Of a stretch of 64,000 nucleotides of DNA, positions 45,539 to 54,732 are shown one piece after another. Origin of the DNA: JAFKKS01 sp050187875 (GTDB lineage: Bacteria; Pseudomonadota; Alphaproteobacteria; Rhizobiales; Xanthobacteraceae); the NCBI GenBank assembly GCA_050187875.1, contig JBFWXB010000018.1:22033-86032 (forward strand). Direction: 5' to 3'. Below the pieces are notes generated by a model. The model saw nothing but the letters and a program-made list of their open reading frames with translations, made no database searches and was not told where the DNA came from. The position numbers and the translations under genes are program-made. Each line of letters starts with the position of its first letter. The stretch's first letter is position 1.

Positions 45539-46741
45539 ATGCCGGGAGCCGGAACGGACAAAACCAAGCGGTGGGTGGAGGCGCCTGCTCCAATCGTTGT
45601 GCTCGTCGAGCCGCAGCTTGGCGAGAATATCGGCACTTGCGCCCGTGCCATGGCCAATTTCGGCCTCTCCGAGCTGCGACTCATCCGCCCGCGCGACAAA
45701 TGGCCGAATCCGCGGGCCGTCGCCGCGGCTTCGGGCGCCGACCGCGTGCTCGACGGCGCGCAGCTTTTCGAGACGCTCGAAGCGGCGATCGCCGACTGCA
45801 CCTTGGTGCTTGCGACTACGGCCCGCGCCCATGATCAGGCGAAGCCCGTAATCGATGCGGGCACTGCGGCGGCCGTGATGGCGCCGCGCATCGCCGCGGG
45901 CGAAAAGGTCGCGCTCCTGTTCGGCCGCGAACGCTGGGGCCTCGAGAATGACGAGGTCGGGTTGGCCGACCGGATCGTGACCTTGCCGGTCAATCCGGCG
46001 TTCGCCTCGCTCAATCTTGCGCAGGCGGTCCTCATCCTCGCCTACGAATGGTTCAAGCTCACGAGCGAGGGAAAGCTGCCTTTCGCCATGCCGGTGAAAT
46101 CCGCGCCGGCGGTGAAGGAGCAGATGGTCGCCTTCTTCGAGACGGTCGAGCGCGAACTGGAAAAGGTCGAGTTCTTCCGCCCGCCCGAGAAGCGCCAGAC
46201 CATGCAGATCAATCTGCGCAACATCTTCAACCGTATGCAGCCGACGCGCCAGGACATGCAGACGCTGCACGGTGTGATCACGGCGATCGCCGAAGGCCGC
46301 AAAGGGCCGGCGCGCGGCGGCGTGCTCGACGGCGCCGAAGCGGAGGTGCTGCGCACGCTTCTCGCCGAGCACGCGCAGGGCCGCACCGCGACCGAGCGTG
46401 GTCCGGTGCGCGGGCTGTCGCGGCTTCTGCGGAGAAATCCGACTGAAGCTGAGCGTGCGCTCTGGAACGCGCTGGTCAACGATCGCCGCTTCGCGGGGGA
46501 GGGCTTCAAGCGACAGGTTCCGGTCGGCCCGCACATCACGGACTTCGTCTCGTTTCCGTTGCGGCTCGTCCTCGATCTCGTGCCGGAGGAGGAAAGCGAA
46601 GAGGCGCGAGAGGCGCGCGCCCGCAAACGCGAGTGGCTCGCCGCGCGCGACTATCGTGTGATCCCTGTCGCGAGCCGAGCCGTGAATGACGACATCGCCG
46701 CGGTGCTGGATACTCTTGCAGCCGCGCTACGCGAGACGTGA
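45539..46741 (+). CDS. trmJ: TrmJ-type RNA methyltransferase fused to a DUF559-like domain
   Basis: Residues 1-255 are a SPOUT methyltransferase of the TrmJ/YfhQ group, which 2'-O-methylates position 32 of tRNAs: VVLVEPQLGENIGTCARAMA, LLFGRERWGLENDEVGLAD and LPVNPAFASLNLAQAVLILA. Residues 295-400 resemble the DUF559 nuclease-like fold: LLRRNPTEAERALWNALVND, FKRQVPVGPHITDFVSFPLR, then WLAARDYRVIPVASRAVNDD. The usual D-G-G-Q-H active site of DUF559 is replaced by LDLVPEEES, so the second domain is probably not a working nuclease. TrmJ alone is about 250 residues. Confidence 0.88.
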   Translation: MPGAGTDKTKRWVEAPAPIVVLVEPQLGENIGTCARAMANFGLSELRLIRPRDKWPNPRAVAAASGADRVLDGAQLFETLEAAIADCTLVLATTARAHDQAKPVIDAGTAAAVMAPRIAAGEKVALLFGRERWGLENDEVGLADRIVTLPVNPAFASLNLAQAVLILAYEWFKLTSEGKLPFAMPVKSAPAVKEQMVAFFETVERELEKVEFFRPPEKRQTMQINLRNIFNRMQPTRQDMQTLHGVITAIAEGRKGPARGGVLDGAEAEVLRTLLAEHAQGRTATERGPVRGLSRLLRRNPTEAERALWNALVNDRRFAGEGFKRQVPVGPHITDFVSFPLRLVLDLVPEEESEEAREARARKREWLAARDYRVIPVASRAVNDDIAAVLDTLAAALRET

Positions 46742-46764
46742 GAGCTCGCGATCATGCTACGGCT

Positions 46765-46860
46765 GTCATGCCCGCAAAGGCGGGCATCCAGTACGCCTGG
46801 GCGGAACTTTGGTTGGCGAAGCTGCGGAGTACTGGGTCCCCGCCTTCGCGGGGACGACAC
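46765..46860. repeat. Dispersed palindromic repeat, family A, copy 3
   Basis: Same orientation as copy 1: ATGCCCGCAAAGGCGGGCAT, CCAGTA, a 35-base centre, TACTGGG, CCCCGCCTTCGCGGGG. Lies between convergent trmJ and the DUF1476 gene. Confidence 0.8.
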
Positions 46861-46868
46861 CTGCGGGT

Positions 46869-47192
46869 TCACCCCGCCGCCTTGATCTCCGCGATCGCCT
46901 TCGCCATGAGCTCATCCATGGTGCGGCGGATCTGGTGATCCGACTGCGCGATCGATTTGGCGTCGAAATCCGCGCGGATCTTCTTGAAGACGTCATGGTC
47001 GCCGGCTTCCTCGAAGTCGGACATCACGACCTCTTTCGCGTAGGCCGTTGCGGCGTCGCCGGTCAGCCCGAGCTTTTCCGCTGCCCATTGGCCCAGCAGG
47101 CGGTTGCGTCGCGCGCTCGCCTTGAAACGAAGCTCCTCGTCGTGCGCGAATTGCTTCTCAAAACTGTCCTCGCGCTTGTCGAATGTGGTCAT
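46869..47192 (-). CDS. DUF1476 protein, F1-ATPase inhibitor zeta subunit type
   Basis: A 107-residue all-helical protein matching the alphaproteobacterial zeta subunit that inhibits F1-ATPase hydrolysis: MTTFDKREDSFEKQFAHDEE, FKASARRNRLLGQWAAEKLG, VVMSDFEEAGDHDVFKKIRA. The N-terminal stretch is the inhibitory segment in Paracoccus. ATG 47192 chosen because GAGG lies six bases before it and it matches the normal start. Lies divergent from purC. Confidence 0.92.
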   Translation of the reverse strand: MTTFDKREDSFEKQFAHDEELRFKASARRNRLLGQWAAEKLGLTGDAATAYAKEVVMSDFEEAGDHDVFKKIRADFDAKSIAQSDHQIRRTMDELMAKAIAEIKAAG

Positions 47193-47489
47193 GGGCATCC
47201 TCGCATGGCACGGCCGCATGGCGCTGGGCCGCCGATTGTGGCGGACTTGCATATGGTATGAAAATCGCCAAATCAACAGAAGCATATGTCGCAGCCGATC
47301 CGGGGCGAGGGGGGGCTTTGCCCCCAGGCGTCGATTGTATCGCGTGGCCCGATCGGTTAGGGTCGCGCCCAGCGGGCGAGCCAGTTCCAGTCCATGAGTC
47401 GCGCCCGGTTCTCAGCCGCCGCGGATCTCGTTTTCCTTGAGAAGGAGCCTCGGCATTCGATGGATTTCCACAAGCCACGGTACATACCG

Positions 47490-48257
47490 ATGAGCCGACG
47501 CCGCCGTATCTATGAAGGCAAGGCGAAGGTCCTCTATGAGGGCCCCGAGCCGGGAACGCTGATCCAGCATTTCAAGGACGATGCGACCGCCTTCAACGCC
47601 AAGAAACATGAAGTGATCGACGGCAAGGGCGTGCTGAACAACCGTATCTCGGAATACGTGTTCCAGCATCTCAACAATATCGGGGTGCCGACGCATTTCA
47701 TTCGCCGGCTCAACATGCGCGAGCAGCTGATCCGCGAGGTGGAGATCATCCCGCTCGAGGTCGTGGTGCGCAATGTCGCGGCCGGCTCCCTTGCGAGCCG
47801 CCTCGGCATCGAGGAGGGGACGCAGCTCCCGCGCTCGATCATCGAGTTTTATTACAAGAACGATGCGCTCAATGACCCGATGGTATCGGAAGAGCACATC
47901 ACCGCCTTCGGCTGGGCGACGCCGCAGGAGATCGACGACGTGATGGCGCTCGCCATCCGCGTCAACGATTTCCTCTCCGGCCTTTTCCTCGGCGTCGGCA
48001 TCCGTCTGGTCGATTTCAAGATGGAATGCGGGCGGCTGTGGGAAAACGACATGATGCGGATCGTCGTCGCCGACGAGATTTCGCCTGACTCGTGCCGGCT
48101 CTGGGACATCAAGTCGAGCGAGAAGCTCGACAAGGACCGCTTCCGTCGCGATCTCGGGGGCTTGCTCGAAGCCTATACGGAAGTGGCGAAGCGGCTCGGC
48201 ATCATGGGTGAGAACGAGCCGCCGCGCGGCACCGGTCCGGTCTTGGTGAAGGGCTGA
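47490..48257 (+). CDS. purC: SAICAR synthetase
   Basis: Purine pathway step joining CAIR with aspartate. The 255-residue product shows RRRRIYEGKAKVLYEGPEPG, the EVVVRNVAAGSLASRLG segment, SEEHITAFGWATPQEID and DEISPDSCRLWD. ATG 47490 gives the standard N-terminus; an in-frame ATG at 47460 with a GAAGGAG twelve bases before it could add ten residues. First gene of purC-purS-purQ-purL. Confidence 0.96.
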   Translation: MSRRRRIYEGKAKVLYEGPEPGTLIQHFKDDATAFNAKKHEVIDGKGVLNNRISEYVFQHLNNIGVPTHFIRRLNMREQLIREVEIIPLEVVVRNVAAGSLASRLGIEEGTQLPRSIIEFYYKNDALNDPMVSEEHITAFGWATPQEIDDVMALAIRVNDFLSGLFLGVGIRLVDFKMECGRLWENDMMRIVVADEISPDSCRLWDIKSSEKLDKDRFRRDLGGLLEAYTEVAKRLGIMGENEPPRGTGPVLVKG

Positions 48258-48260
48258 TCC

Positions 48261-48509
48261 GTGACGATGAAGGCCCGTGTCACCGTGACGCTCAAGCCGA
48301 GCGTCCTCGATCCGCAAGGCAAGGCCATCGAAGGCGCATTGCGCACGCTCGGCGTGCCGCATGTCACCAGCGTGCGGCAAGGCAAGATCTTCGAAATGGA
48401 GATCGAGAGCGACGATCGCGCCGCCGCAGCGGAAGCCGCGAAGGCCGCGGCGGATAAACTCCTGGCCAATACCGTGATCGAGAACTATCGCATCGAGGTT
48501 ACGGGGTAA
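48261..48509 (+). CDS. purS: FGAM synthase subunit PurS
   Basis: Small dimeric subunit that bridges PurQ and PurL. The 82-residue product has KARVTVTLKPSVLDPQGKAI and a C-terminal NTVIENYRIEV, typical of PurS. GTG 48261 has GAAGGG seven bases upstream; ATG 48267, two codons later, is the alternative. Three bases after purC. Confidence 0.94.
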   Translation: MTMKARVTVTLKPSVLDPQGKAIEGALRTLGVPHVTSVRQGKIFEMEIESDDRAAAAEAAKAAADKLLANTVIENYRIEVTG

Positions 48510-48523
48510 CGGCTTCGACGAAT

Positions 48524-49225
48524 ATGAAATCCGCCGTCGTCATCTTCCCCGGCTCGAACCGCGAACGTGATGCTGCGCGCGCGCTGCGGCTCGTCTGCGG
48601 CAGCAAGCCCGCAATGGTGTGGCACGGCGATACCGAGTTGCCGGGGGGCACCGACCTCGTCGTCCTACCCGGCGGCTTCTCCTACGGCGACTATCTGCGC
48701 TGCGGCGCCATTGCGGCACGCTCGCCGATCATGGAAGCGGTGCGTGCCCATGACGCGCGCGGGGGCCTTGTGCTCGGCATCTGCAACGGGTTCCAGATTC
48801 TCTGCGAGGGTGGGCTCCTTCCGGGCGCGCTCGTGCGCAACGCGCAGATGCGCTTCACCTGCAAGTCGGTCCATCTGCGCGTCGAGAATTCCGAGAGCGC
48901 CTTCACCCGCGGCTACAATGCCGGCCAGGTGATCGAGATTCCGGTCGCCCACGGGGAAGGCAATTATACCTGCGAGACCGAGACGCTGGCGGAGCTCGAG
49001 GGCGACGGGCGCATCGTATTCCGCTATTGCGCAGCCGACGGCACCCTCGATCCGAAAGCGAACATCAACGGCTCGATGGCCTCGATCGCCGGCATTCTCA
49101 ATGCGCGGCGCAACGTGCTCGGGCTGATGCCGCACCCCGAGGACCATATCGAGGCCGCCCTTGGCTCGACCGACGGCCGTGGCCTTTTTGCCGGGCTCGT
49201 CGACCACCTTCGACAGGCAGCCTGA
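48524..49225 (+). CDS. purQ: FGAM synthase glutaminase subunit PurQ
   Basis: Class I glutamine amidotransferase that feeds ammonia to PurL. The 233-residue product has VVIFPGSNRERDAARALRLV, the nucleophile motif VLGICNGFQILCEGGLLPGA with Cys, and the His-Glu pair in VLGLMPHPEDHIEAAL. Located in order purS-purQ-purL. Confidence 0.97.
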   Translation: MKSAVVIFPGSNRERDAARALRLVCGSKPAMVWHGDTELPGGTDLVVLPGGFSYGDYLRCGAIAARSPIMEAVRAHDARGGLVLGICNGFQILCEGGLLPGALVRNAQMRFTCKSVHLRVENSESAFTRGYNAGQVIEIPVAHGEGNYTCETETLAELEGDGRIVFRYCAADGTLDPKANINGSMASIAGILNARRNVLGLMPHPEDHIEAALGSTDGRGLFAGLVDHLRQAA

Positions 49226-49346
49226 GACCTTCATCCGGCCGCGCATGTGGGTAGCCGCTGCTGCGGGGTAGCGGTCCGCAGCTGGAGACTATACGTTCGC
49301 CGCGCCGTCCCTCCTGCGCTGCCGCAGGCAGCCGAAAAGCCCCGGA

Positions 49347-51560
49347 ATGTCGTCCAAAGAGCCTCAGATCACGCCTGAACTCGTCGCCAGCCACGGCCTC
49401 AAGCCCGACGAGTACGAGCGCATCCTGAAGCTGATCGGCCGCGAGCCGACCTTCACCGAGCTCGGCATCTTCTCGGCGATGTGGAACGAGCACTGCTCGT
49501 ACAAGTCCTCGAAGGTGCATCTGCGCACGCTGCCGACGAAGGCGCCCTGGGTCATCCAGGGCCCGGGCGAGAATGCCGGCGTCGTCTCCATCGGCGATGG
49601 CCTCGCCGTCGTGTTCAAGATGGAGAGCCACAACCACCCGAGCTACATCGAGCCCTATCAGGGCGCGGCGACCGGGGTTGGCGGCATCCTGCGCGACGTC
49701 TTCACCATGGGCGCGCGGCCGATCGCCTGCCTCAACGCGCTCTCCTTCGGCGACCCGTCGCATCCCAAGACCCGGCATCTCGTTTCCGGCGTCGTTGCCG
49801 GCGTTGGTGGCTACGGCAATTCCTTCGGTGTGCCGACCGTCGGCGGCCAGGTGCGTTTCCACACGCGCTACGACGGCAACAACCTCGTCAATGCCATGGC
49901 TGTCGGCATCGTCGAGACGCGCAAGATCTTCTATGCGGCGGCGACCGGCGTCGGCATGCCGGTCGTCTATCTTGGCTCGAAGACCGGCCGCGACGGTATT
50001 CATGGCGCGACCATGGCGTCCGCGGAGTTCGGCGCGGACGCGGAGGAGAAGCGGCCGACCGTGCAGGTCGGCGACCCCTTCTCGGAGAAGCTCCTTCTCG
50101 AAGCCTGCCTCGAGATCATGGCGAAGGACTGCGTTATCGCGATCCAGGACATGGGCGCGGCGGGTCTCACCTGCTCGGCGGTCGAGATGGGCGCCAAGGG
50201 CGACCTCGGCATCACGCTCGATCTCGACAAGGTGCCGACGCGCGAGACCGGCATGAGCGCTTACGAGATGCTGCTTTCCGAGAGCCAGGAGCGCATGCTC
50301 ATGGTGCTCAAGCCTGAGAAGGAAGCGGAAGCCGAGGCGATCTTCCGCAAATGGGGTCTCGACTTCGCAGTGGTCGGCGAGACGACGCCAACCATGCGCT
50401 TCGTCGTCAAGCACGGCGGCGAGGTGAAGGTCGATCTGCCGATCAAGGAACTGGGCGACGAGGCGCCGGTCTACGAGCGTCCGTTCGTTGCCTCGCCGCC
50501 GCAGCCGCAACTCACTGTCGCGGAAGTGCCCCCGCCGATGACGCTCGCGGACTCGCTGGAGAAGCTTCTCGCGACGCCGGACCTCTGCTCCAAGCGCTGG
50601 GTTTGGGAGCAATACGACCACCTCATTCTCGGCAACACGATCCAGCGCCCCGGCGGCGACGCTGCGGTGGTGCGGATCGACGACGGGCCGAAGGGCCTCG
50701 CGCTCACCGCCGATGTGACGCCGCGCTATTGCGAGGCCGACCCGTTCGAGGGCGGCAAGCAGGCGGTCGCCGAAGCCTGGCGCAACCTCACCGCGACCGG
50801 TGCGCGCCCGCTCGCGGTCACCGACAACCTCAATTTCGGCAATCCGGAAAAGCCGGAGACGATGGGGCAGTTCGTCGGCTGCGTGCGCGGCATCGGTGAA
50901 GCCTGTCGCGCGCTCGATTTCCCGATCGTGTCGGGCAATGTCAGCCTCTACAACGAAACGCATGGCCGCGCGATTTTGCCGACGCCAACGATTGGCGGCG
51001 TCGGTCTGCTCGACGATGTTTCGGAGGCGCTCGGTATCGCCTTCCGCGCCGAGGACGAGGCGATCCTGCTGCTCGGGGAAACGCAGGGCTGGCTCGGCCA
51101 GTCGGTTTATCTGCGCGAACTGTGCCATCGGGAGGAGGGGGCGCCGCCGCCCGTCGATCTCGACGCTGAGCGCCGCACCGGTGAATTCGTGCGCCGCTTG
51201 ATCCACGAACGCGTCGCGACCGCGGTGCATGATGTGTCCGACGGCGGGCTTCTCGTGGCGCTTGCGGAAATGGCGATCGCTTCGGGCATCGGCGCCAAGC
51301 TCTACGGCGCGCCGGTGACGATACCGCCGCACGCGTTCTGGTTCGGCGAAGATCAGGCCCGCTATATCCTCACCACTGCGCAGGACGCTGCCGAGGCGGT
51401 GATCGCGCGGGCGCGCGCCGCCAATATTCCCGTGCGGCGTCTGGGGCAGACCGCAGGCGACGCGATCACCCTCGTCGGCGAACGCCCGATGCTTGTGAAG
51501 ACGCTGTCGGAGCGCATCGAGAGCTGGTTCCCCGCCTATATGGCCGGGACATTGGCGTGA
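49347..51560 (+). CDS. purL: FGAM synthase large subunit PurL
   Basis: ATP-dependent subunit of the three-part FGAM synthase. The 737-residue product is of the small PurL type that needs PurS and PurQ. Features: IFSAMWNEHCSYKSSKVHLR, MESHNHPSYIEPYQGAATGV, GAAGLTCSAVEMGAKGDLG and a second AIR-synthase-like half with VTDNLNFGNPEKPE and AVHDVSDGGLLVALAEM. A 121-base gap from purQ holds GC-rich sequence without clear signal. Confidence 0.98.
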   Translation: MSSKEPQITPELVASHGLKPDEYERILKLIGREPTFTELGIFSAMWNEHCSYKSSKVHLRTLPTKAPWVIQGPGENAGVVSIGDGLAVVFKMESHNHPSYIEPYQGAATGVGGILRDVFTMGARPIACLNALSFGDPSHPKTRHLVSGVVAGVGGYGNSFGVPTVGGQVRFHTRYDGNNLVNAMAVGIVETRKIFYAAATGVGMPVVYLGSKTGRDGIHGATMASAEFGADAEEKRPTVQVGDPFSEKLLLEACLEIMAKDCVIAIQDMGAAGLTCSAVEMGAKGDLGITLDLDKVPTRETGMSAYEMLLSESQERMLMVLKPEKEAEAEAIFRKWGLDFAVVGETTPTMRFVVKHGGEVKVDLPIKELGDEAPVYERPFVASPPQPQLTVAEVPPPMTLADSLEKLLATPDLCSKRWVWEQYDHLILGNTIQRPGGDAAVVRIDDGPKGLALTADVTPRYCEADPFEGGKQAVAEAWRNLTATGARPLAVTDNLNFGNPEKPETMGQFVGCVRGIGEACRALDFPIVSGNVSLYNETHGRAILPTPTIGGVGLLDDVSEALGIAFRAEDEAILLLGETQGWLGQSVYLRELCHREEGAPPPVDLDAERRTGEFVRRLIHERVATAVHDVSDGGLLVALAEMAIASGIGAKLYGAPVTIPPHAFWFGEDQARYILTTAQDAAEAVIARARAANIPVRRLGQTAGDAITLVGERPMLVKTLSERIESWFPAYMAGTLA

Positions 51561-51673
51561 GGGGTGCGGCAGCGTGGCTGCGACGACGTCGTGGAAAACG
51601 CCATTCTCGAACCTAAATCTGCGCGATAATGCGATTCTATTGACCCACCCCCTGAAGCCGGAGTTGGCCGCCG

Positions 51674-51922
51674 ATGCCGATGCCCGCCAGCGAAATCGAG
51701 CGCCTGATCAAGGCGCATATCCCGGACGCCGAGGTGACGATCCGCGATCTTGCGGGCGATGGCGATCACTACGCCGCGACCGTCATCGCGGCCTCCTTCA
51801 AGGGCAAGTCGCGGGTGCAGCAGCACCAGATCGTCTATGCGGCACTTCGGGGCGAGATGGGCGGCGCGCTGCACGCCTTGGCGCTGCAGACCGGGACGCC
51901 CGAAACCACACCGAGCGGCTGA
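51674..51922 (+). CDS. bolA: BolA-family protein
   Basis: An 82-residue BolA-like protein that pairs with monothiol glutaredoxins in iron-sulfur or iron sensing. Seen: IERLIKAHIPDAEVTIRDLA, HYAATVIAASFKGKSRVQQH (the last His is the usual cluster ligand) and VYAALRGEMGGALHALALQT. Followed 128 bases later by grxD, its expected partner. Two candidate ATGs (51674, 51680) differ by two residues. Confidence 0.95.
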   Translation: MPMPASEIERLIKAHIPDAEVTIRDLAGDGDHYAATVIAASFKGKSRVQQHQIVYAALRGEMGGALHALALQTGTPETTPSG

Positions 51923-52049
51923 AATTGCCTTCCGCTACAGGCGGAGAACGCTCGTATCTGCCTTTCCGCCCTTGCACTTTTGCCGCTGAAGCACGATTCT
52001 AGAGACGAAGCGCCGCGCGGCGCCCCTCGGACGAGCCAAGGACCTCACC

Positions 52050-52388
52050 ATGAGCATTTCGGACTGGATCGGCAATGAAGTGAAGAACAGCGACGTCGTG
52101 CTGTTCATGAAGGGCAATCCCCAGTTCCCGCAATGCGGTTTTTCCGGGCAGGTGGTGCAGATTCTCGACTACATCGGCGTCCCGTATAAGGGCATCAACG
52201 TCCTTGAGTCCGACGAGTTGCGCCAAGGCATCAAGACCTATTCGCAATGGCCGACGATCCCGCAGCTCTATGTGAAGGGCGAGTTCGTGGGCGGCTGCGA
52301 CATCGTGCGCGAAATGTTCCAGGCCGGCGAGCTGCAGACCCTGATGCGGGACAAGGGCATCGCCCTGCCGACCAAGGCCAGCGCCTGA
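52050..52388 (+). CDS. grxD: Monothiol glutaredoxin Grx4 (GrxD)
   Basis: A 112-residue CGFS glutaredoxin, which binds a [2Fe-2S] cluster and delivers it to targets or to BolA. The motif KGNPQFPQCGFSGQ places the cysteine at 29; WPTIPQLYVKGEFVGGCDI carries the TVP-like cis-proline and glutathione-binding GGCD. Full length. Forms a conserved pair with bolA. Confidence 0.98.
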   Translation: MSISDWIGNEVKNSDVVLFMKGNPQFPQCGFSGQVVQILDYIGVPYKGINVLESDELRQGIKTYSQWPTIPQLYVKGEFVGGCDIVREMFQAGELQTLMRDKGIALPTKASA

Positions 52389-52411
52389 GTGCATCCGCGC
52401 CACCGAATACG

Positions 52412-52485
52412 TCATGCCCGGGCCTGACCCGGGCATCCATCTTCTTTGCAAAATGATGGATTGCCGGGTCGAGCCCGGCAATGAC
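52412..52485. repeat. Dispersed repeat, family B, copy
   Basis: GTCATGCCCGGGCCTGACCC and GGATTGCCGGGTCGAGCCCG halves around TTCTTTGCAAAATGATGG. Similar to the copy at 26989 in reverse. Lies after grxD and could act as its terminator. Confidence 0.75.
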
Positions 52486-52579
52486 GAAATCGGAACACGT
52501 GCCGCTCGTCACTCTGTGCCTAAAATGGGCTAGGCTCCTGCCCCGCACGCTTGCGCTGACGAGCGGCGGGAGGATGCCC

Positions 52580-54589
52580 ATGCGTACGAACATTGCGGCG
52601 CTTGCCGCGTTCGTCACCACATCTGCGCTCGTTGCGAGTAGCGCGTGTGCGGCTGTGACCGAGCTTCGGCTCGAAAAGCCGGAGCCCTTTGTCGACGGCT
52701 ACGAATTCGGCGGTGTCGGCGCCTATGTGCGCATCAAGGGAACGGTGAAGGGCGAGCTCGACCCGAACGCGCCGGACAACAAGGTCATCGCCGATATCGA
52801 CAAGGCGCCGCGCAATGGCAGCGGCCTCGTCGAGTACGAAACCGACATTTACATCTTGCGCCCCGCCGACCCGAAAAAGGGCAGCGGGATGATCTTCTAT
52901 GAGGTCAACAATCGCGGCCGGAAGTTCCTCGTCAATTGGCTGCAGGACGCCGCGCAGATTTCGCAAGCCGCTGCCAACGATCCGAAAGGTGCGGGGGAGC
53001 TCGGCAATCGCTTCGCCTTCAATCGTGGCTACACGCTCGTCTGGTCAGGCTGGGACCCGGACGCGCCGCGCAATGGCGGCGGCATGGCGGCAAATTTTCC
53101 CGTCGCGACCGAGAACGGCCAGCCGATCGTCAAGCGCATCCGCGAGGAGTTTCATGTCGGCACGCGCGGCGGCGGCGACGGCACGTCGATCGCGCTGAGC
53201 TATCCTGCCGCGTCGACCGACAAGACGAAGGCGCGTCTCGTCGTGCGTGCGCGCGACGGTGATCAGCGAACGGAAATCCCCGCCGACCAATGGGAGTTCG
53301 CCGGCAACCAATCGATCCGCATGCTGCCGGCAGGCGCGAAGTTCGAGCCGATCAAGATCTACGAGCTTTGGTATGAGGCGACGGCGCCGAAAGTCGTCGG
53401 CATGGGCTACGCGGCGACGCGCGATGTCGTCTCCTTCCTGCGTCGCCAGCAAGCCGACCGCAAGGGGACACCCAACCCGGTGCTTATCGACGGCGCGCCG
53501 CCGGCGCATACGATGGCCTTCGGCATCTCGCAGAGCGGCCGGTTCCTGCGCCACTTCATCGAGCTCGGCATGAACAAGGACGAGCAGGGACGCAAAGTCT
53601 TCGACGGCGTGCTGGCGCATATTTCCGGTGCAGGAAAGGTCTTCGCCAACGAAGAATTCGCCGAGCCCAGCCGCACGGCAACGGAACACGAGGATCGTTA
53701 CTACCCGGAGAACTGGTTTCCGTTTTCATACGCATCCATGCGCGACCCGGTGACGGGACAGAACGGAAGCCTGTTCCGAGGCGATGCCTCCGATCCGCTG
53801 GTGATCGAGACCAACACCTCGACCGAGTATTGGCAGAAGGGGGCGTCGCTCACCCACACCGACCCACTCGGCAAAGAGGACGCGATGCTGCCGCCGAATG
53901 CGCGCGCGTTCATGATCGCGGGGACGCAGCATGCGGGGCGCTCGGGGCAGAAGCCGACGACCGGCGCCTGCGCCAATGTCCGCAACCCGCACGATCCGAT
54001 GCCGGCCTTGCGCGCGCTCGTGGTGGCGCTCGATGAATGGGTGACGAAAGGGCGTCCCGCGCCGGCAAGCCGCGTGCCGTCGATCGCCGACGGGACGGCT
54101 GTGCTCGCTTCGACGGTGAAGATGCCGGAGCTGAAAAATTTTCACGTCGTGGCGGACGCCAACCACATCGAGGCGCCCGTTGATTGGACCAATCCACCGG
54201 GCAGCAATGAGCAATCCTTTGCTGTCGCAAGCAGCAACACCTATGGCGCGCGCGTATCCGCCGTCGACGCGGACGGCAACGAGCGCGCGGGGCTGCGCTT
54301 GCCGGATATCGTCGCGCCGCTTGCGACCTACACCGGATGGAACGTCTACGCAGCGCAGACGGATGAGATGTGCGATCGCGACGGCTCCTATGTCCCGTTC
54401 GCCAAGACCGCAGCGGAACGGCAGGCGAGGGGCGATCCGCGCCCGTCGGTCGTGGAGCGTTATGGATCGCGCGAGGCCTATGTCGCGAAGGTGAAGGCGG
54501 CGGCCGACGCGCTGGTCGCCGACCGTCTGCTGCTGGAGCCGGACGCCGAAGCCTACGTGAAGGCCGCGGAGGCGAGCGATCGGTTTTAG
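52580..54589 (+). CDS. Secreted alpha/beta-hydrolase domain protein
   Basis: A 669-residue precursor with a Sec signal peptide (about 1-24, ALAAFVTTSALVASSACA). The body matches the large alpha/beta-hydrolase_10 type: FYEVNNRGRKFLVNWLQDAA, TLVWSGWDPDAPRNGGGMAA, the nucleophile elbow AFGISQSGRFLRHFIELGMN and later GTQHAGRSGQKPTTGACANV and VALDEWVTKGRPAPASRVPS. Acts in the periplasm or outside; ester or lactone substrate unknown. ATG 52580 follows GGGAGG by six bases; ATG 52574 is less well spaced. Confidence 0.88.
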   Translation: MRTNIAALAAFVTTSALVASSACAAVTELRLEKPEPFVDGYEFGGVGAYVRIKGTVKGELDPNAPDNKVIADIDKAPRNGSGLVEYETDIYILRPADPKKGSGMIFYEVNNRGRKFLVNWLQDAAQISQAAANDPKGAGELGNRFAFNRGYTLVWSGWDPDAPRNGGGMAANFPVATENGQPIVKRIREEFHVGTRGGGDGTSIALSYPAASTDKTKARLVVRARDGDQRTEIPADQWEFAGNQSIRMLPAGAKFEPIKIYELWYEATAPKVVGMGYAATRDVVSFLRRQQADRKGTPNPVLIDGAPPAHTMAFGISQSGRFLRHFIELGMNKDEQGRKVFDGVLAHISGAGKVFANEEFAEPSRTATEHEDRYYPENWFPFSYASMRDPVTGQNGSLFRGDASDPLVIETNTSTEYWQKGASLTHTDPLGKEDAMLPPNARAFMIAGTQHAGRSGQKPTTGACANVRNPHDPMPALRALVVALDEWVTKGRPAPASRVPSIADGTAVLASTVKMPELKNFHVVADANHIEAPVDWTNPPGSNEQSFAVASSNTYGARVSAVDADGNERAGLRLPDIVAPLATYTGWNVYAAQTDEMCDRDGSYVPFAKTAAERQARGDPRPSVVERYGSREAYVAKVKAAADALVADRLLLEPDAEAYVKAAEASDRF

Positions 54590-54600
54590 GAGCACCGCTG

Positions 54601-54692
54601 TGTCGTCCCCGCGAAGGCGGGGACCCAGTATGCCCAGTCTACCGACTAATTTCTGCCCGGGAGTACTAGATGCCCGCTTTCGCGGGCATGAC
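54601..54692. repeat. Dispersed palindromic repeat, family A, copy 4
   Basis: Reverse orientation: GTCGTCCCCGCGAAGGCGGG, ACCCAGTA, centre, AGTACTAGATGCCCGCTTTC ending GGGCATGAC. Confidence 0.8.
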
Positions 54693-54732
54693 AAACCGAG
54701 AATCATCTAAGGCCGTCGGCCATACACGAATC

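Noticed and set aside
49098..51332. 744-codon open frame opposite purL
   Set aside because: Shadow of purL; Arg/His/Asp-rich without domains.
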